From: Plumapathes pennacea
Taxonomy: Eukaryota > Cnidaria > Anthozoa > Antipatharia > Myriopathidae
Length of the DNA stretch: 64,000 bases
Assembly: GCA_964036295.1 (NCBI GenBank)
Contig: OZ038464.1
Coordinates: 4,157,501 to 4,221,500 of the forward strand
Direction: 5' to 3'
The position numbers and the translations under genes were made by a program. The stretch's first letter is position 1; each line of letters starts with the position of its first letter. The notes under the pieces are model-generated. The model worked only from the letters and a program-made list of their open reading frames with translations, made no database searches and was not told the origin of the DNA. Below are positions 63,141-64,000 of the stretch, piece by piece.

Positions 63141-64000
63141 ATCACATGCCAAAATGTCATAATTTTATGACAAAATGTCATAATTTCATGTCATAATGTA
63201 TGTTTGAATTTTGAACCTAATAACGCGCCATACGATTCCTGACATATTTGGATAATTTCGCTGACACATGGAAATGCTATGAAGTTTCTCGCTGTGTTTG
63301 TTGGCACACTGTATTCAAGGATGAAATGTAACCGGCTTGAAGTGCTTTCGCCTTCTGAAGGCCATTAAAGTAGAAAATACCCGGCCAGGGGCCACTGGTT
63401 TCTAAATTAAACAATTACAGTCTATTGTATATTATTGTCTGAGTGGCCGGGTTTGCTCGCTCAACACAATCGGACCTTCTATTATCTAATGACTTGATCT
63501 CTTTTTTCTGTCAAAGATTTTAAATTCGTCAAACACGGTTTGAAAAGTTGTTGTGTTCAAAATTGGATCCTTGCCAAAATTCACCTTCGGAAGCGTATAA
63601 ATAATAAGTGACTCTCGCTTTCAAAAAAAAACATACACGTTTTTGGTTAGGATACAGCGCTGGTGGAGCAACCGCGGCTTTTCTTACAATCCATAAAATT
63701 TTAGGTATCGAAGATCGACTTTGCTGACTGTACAAAACTGATCGAGTCGCGATTCTAATTGCGCTTTTCTAGGCTTGCAAGTCTCGGGAGTATTCTGTAG
63801 TTGCGTGTAAAAGTTGTCTCAGCAAATTCTGGAGTTCAGTTAGTGTCCACGAAAACTTGCAGACTGTGCACGTTGTTTGAACTAAACCCGGACTGCCGTG
63901 CGACAAAGATTCTTTTTAGCGGCCGACTGGACGTCGCTACACAACCATGGCTTGTAAAAAAAAATCAAAATAATTTCCAAGCGGAAAATAAACAAGAACC
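63141..64000. other. Intergenic, ends in a dispersed repeat
   Basis: 63,145-63,200 has short repeats of ACAAAATGTCATAATTT. 63,640-64,000 is the second copy of the repeat at 50,385-50,710. No gene was recognised. Confidence 0.55.

Overview
The window is animal nuclear DNA, most likely from an anthozoan cnidarian (coral or sea anemone). It is AT-rich, its genes have many short exons separated by GT-AG introns, and it is crowded with small foldback and terminal-inverted-repeat elements, non-LTR retrotransposon relics, a tRNA-derived SINE and Helitron-like pieces. The lineage is inferred from repeat style and gene content, not from a database search. Nearly every open frame longer than 60 codons is a repeat or a chance frame. 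The real genes were found by following short splice-bounded exons.

Minus strand, right to left: (1) copy B of a TRPC-like cation channel gene, 57,696 down to 39,304, complete from a first ATG exon to a stop codon; (2) the 5' part of the CPSF3 (CPSF73) mRNA 3'-end endonuclease gene, six in-frame exons from 35,390 down to 33,110, with no continuation seen; (3) copy A of the TRPC-like gene, 22,721 down to 720, running off the left edge. Copies A and B are a segmental duplication. Matching sequence continues upstream of both genes to about 25,190 (A) and 61,190 (B). Repeat insertions present in only one copy have empty sites in the other.

The main result is the architecture of copy B. After S6, the TRP box and a short linker, splice phases lead in frame into exons coding a SPRY domain and a terminal helix. 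The model is therefore a TRPC-type channel with a C-terminal SPRY domain and no recognisable ankyrin repeats. The corresponding exons of copy A would lie left of base 1. Each copy has at least one defect or unresolved junction in its N-terminal exons, so one or both may be decaying.

Region by region: 1-22,721 TRPC copy A with large repeat-filled introns (retrotransposon and Helitron pieces at 10.7-12.4 kb, a retrotransposon 3' end at 14.3 kb, a SINE at 6.9 kb). 22.8-31 kb is intergenic, with a 1.5-kb piggyBac-like non-autonomous element and a duplicated candidate exon. 31-35.4 kb holds the CPSF3 fragment and related small repeats. 35.4-39.3 kb is intergenic and ends in a 477-bp terminal-inverted-repeat element. 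39.3-57.7 kb is TRPC copy B. 57.7-64 kb holds reverse-transcriptase and Tc1/mariner relics, an 18-bp minisatellite of about 1.1 kb, and a small transposon inserted into that minisatellite.
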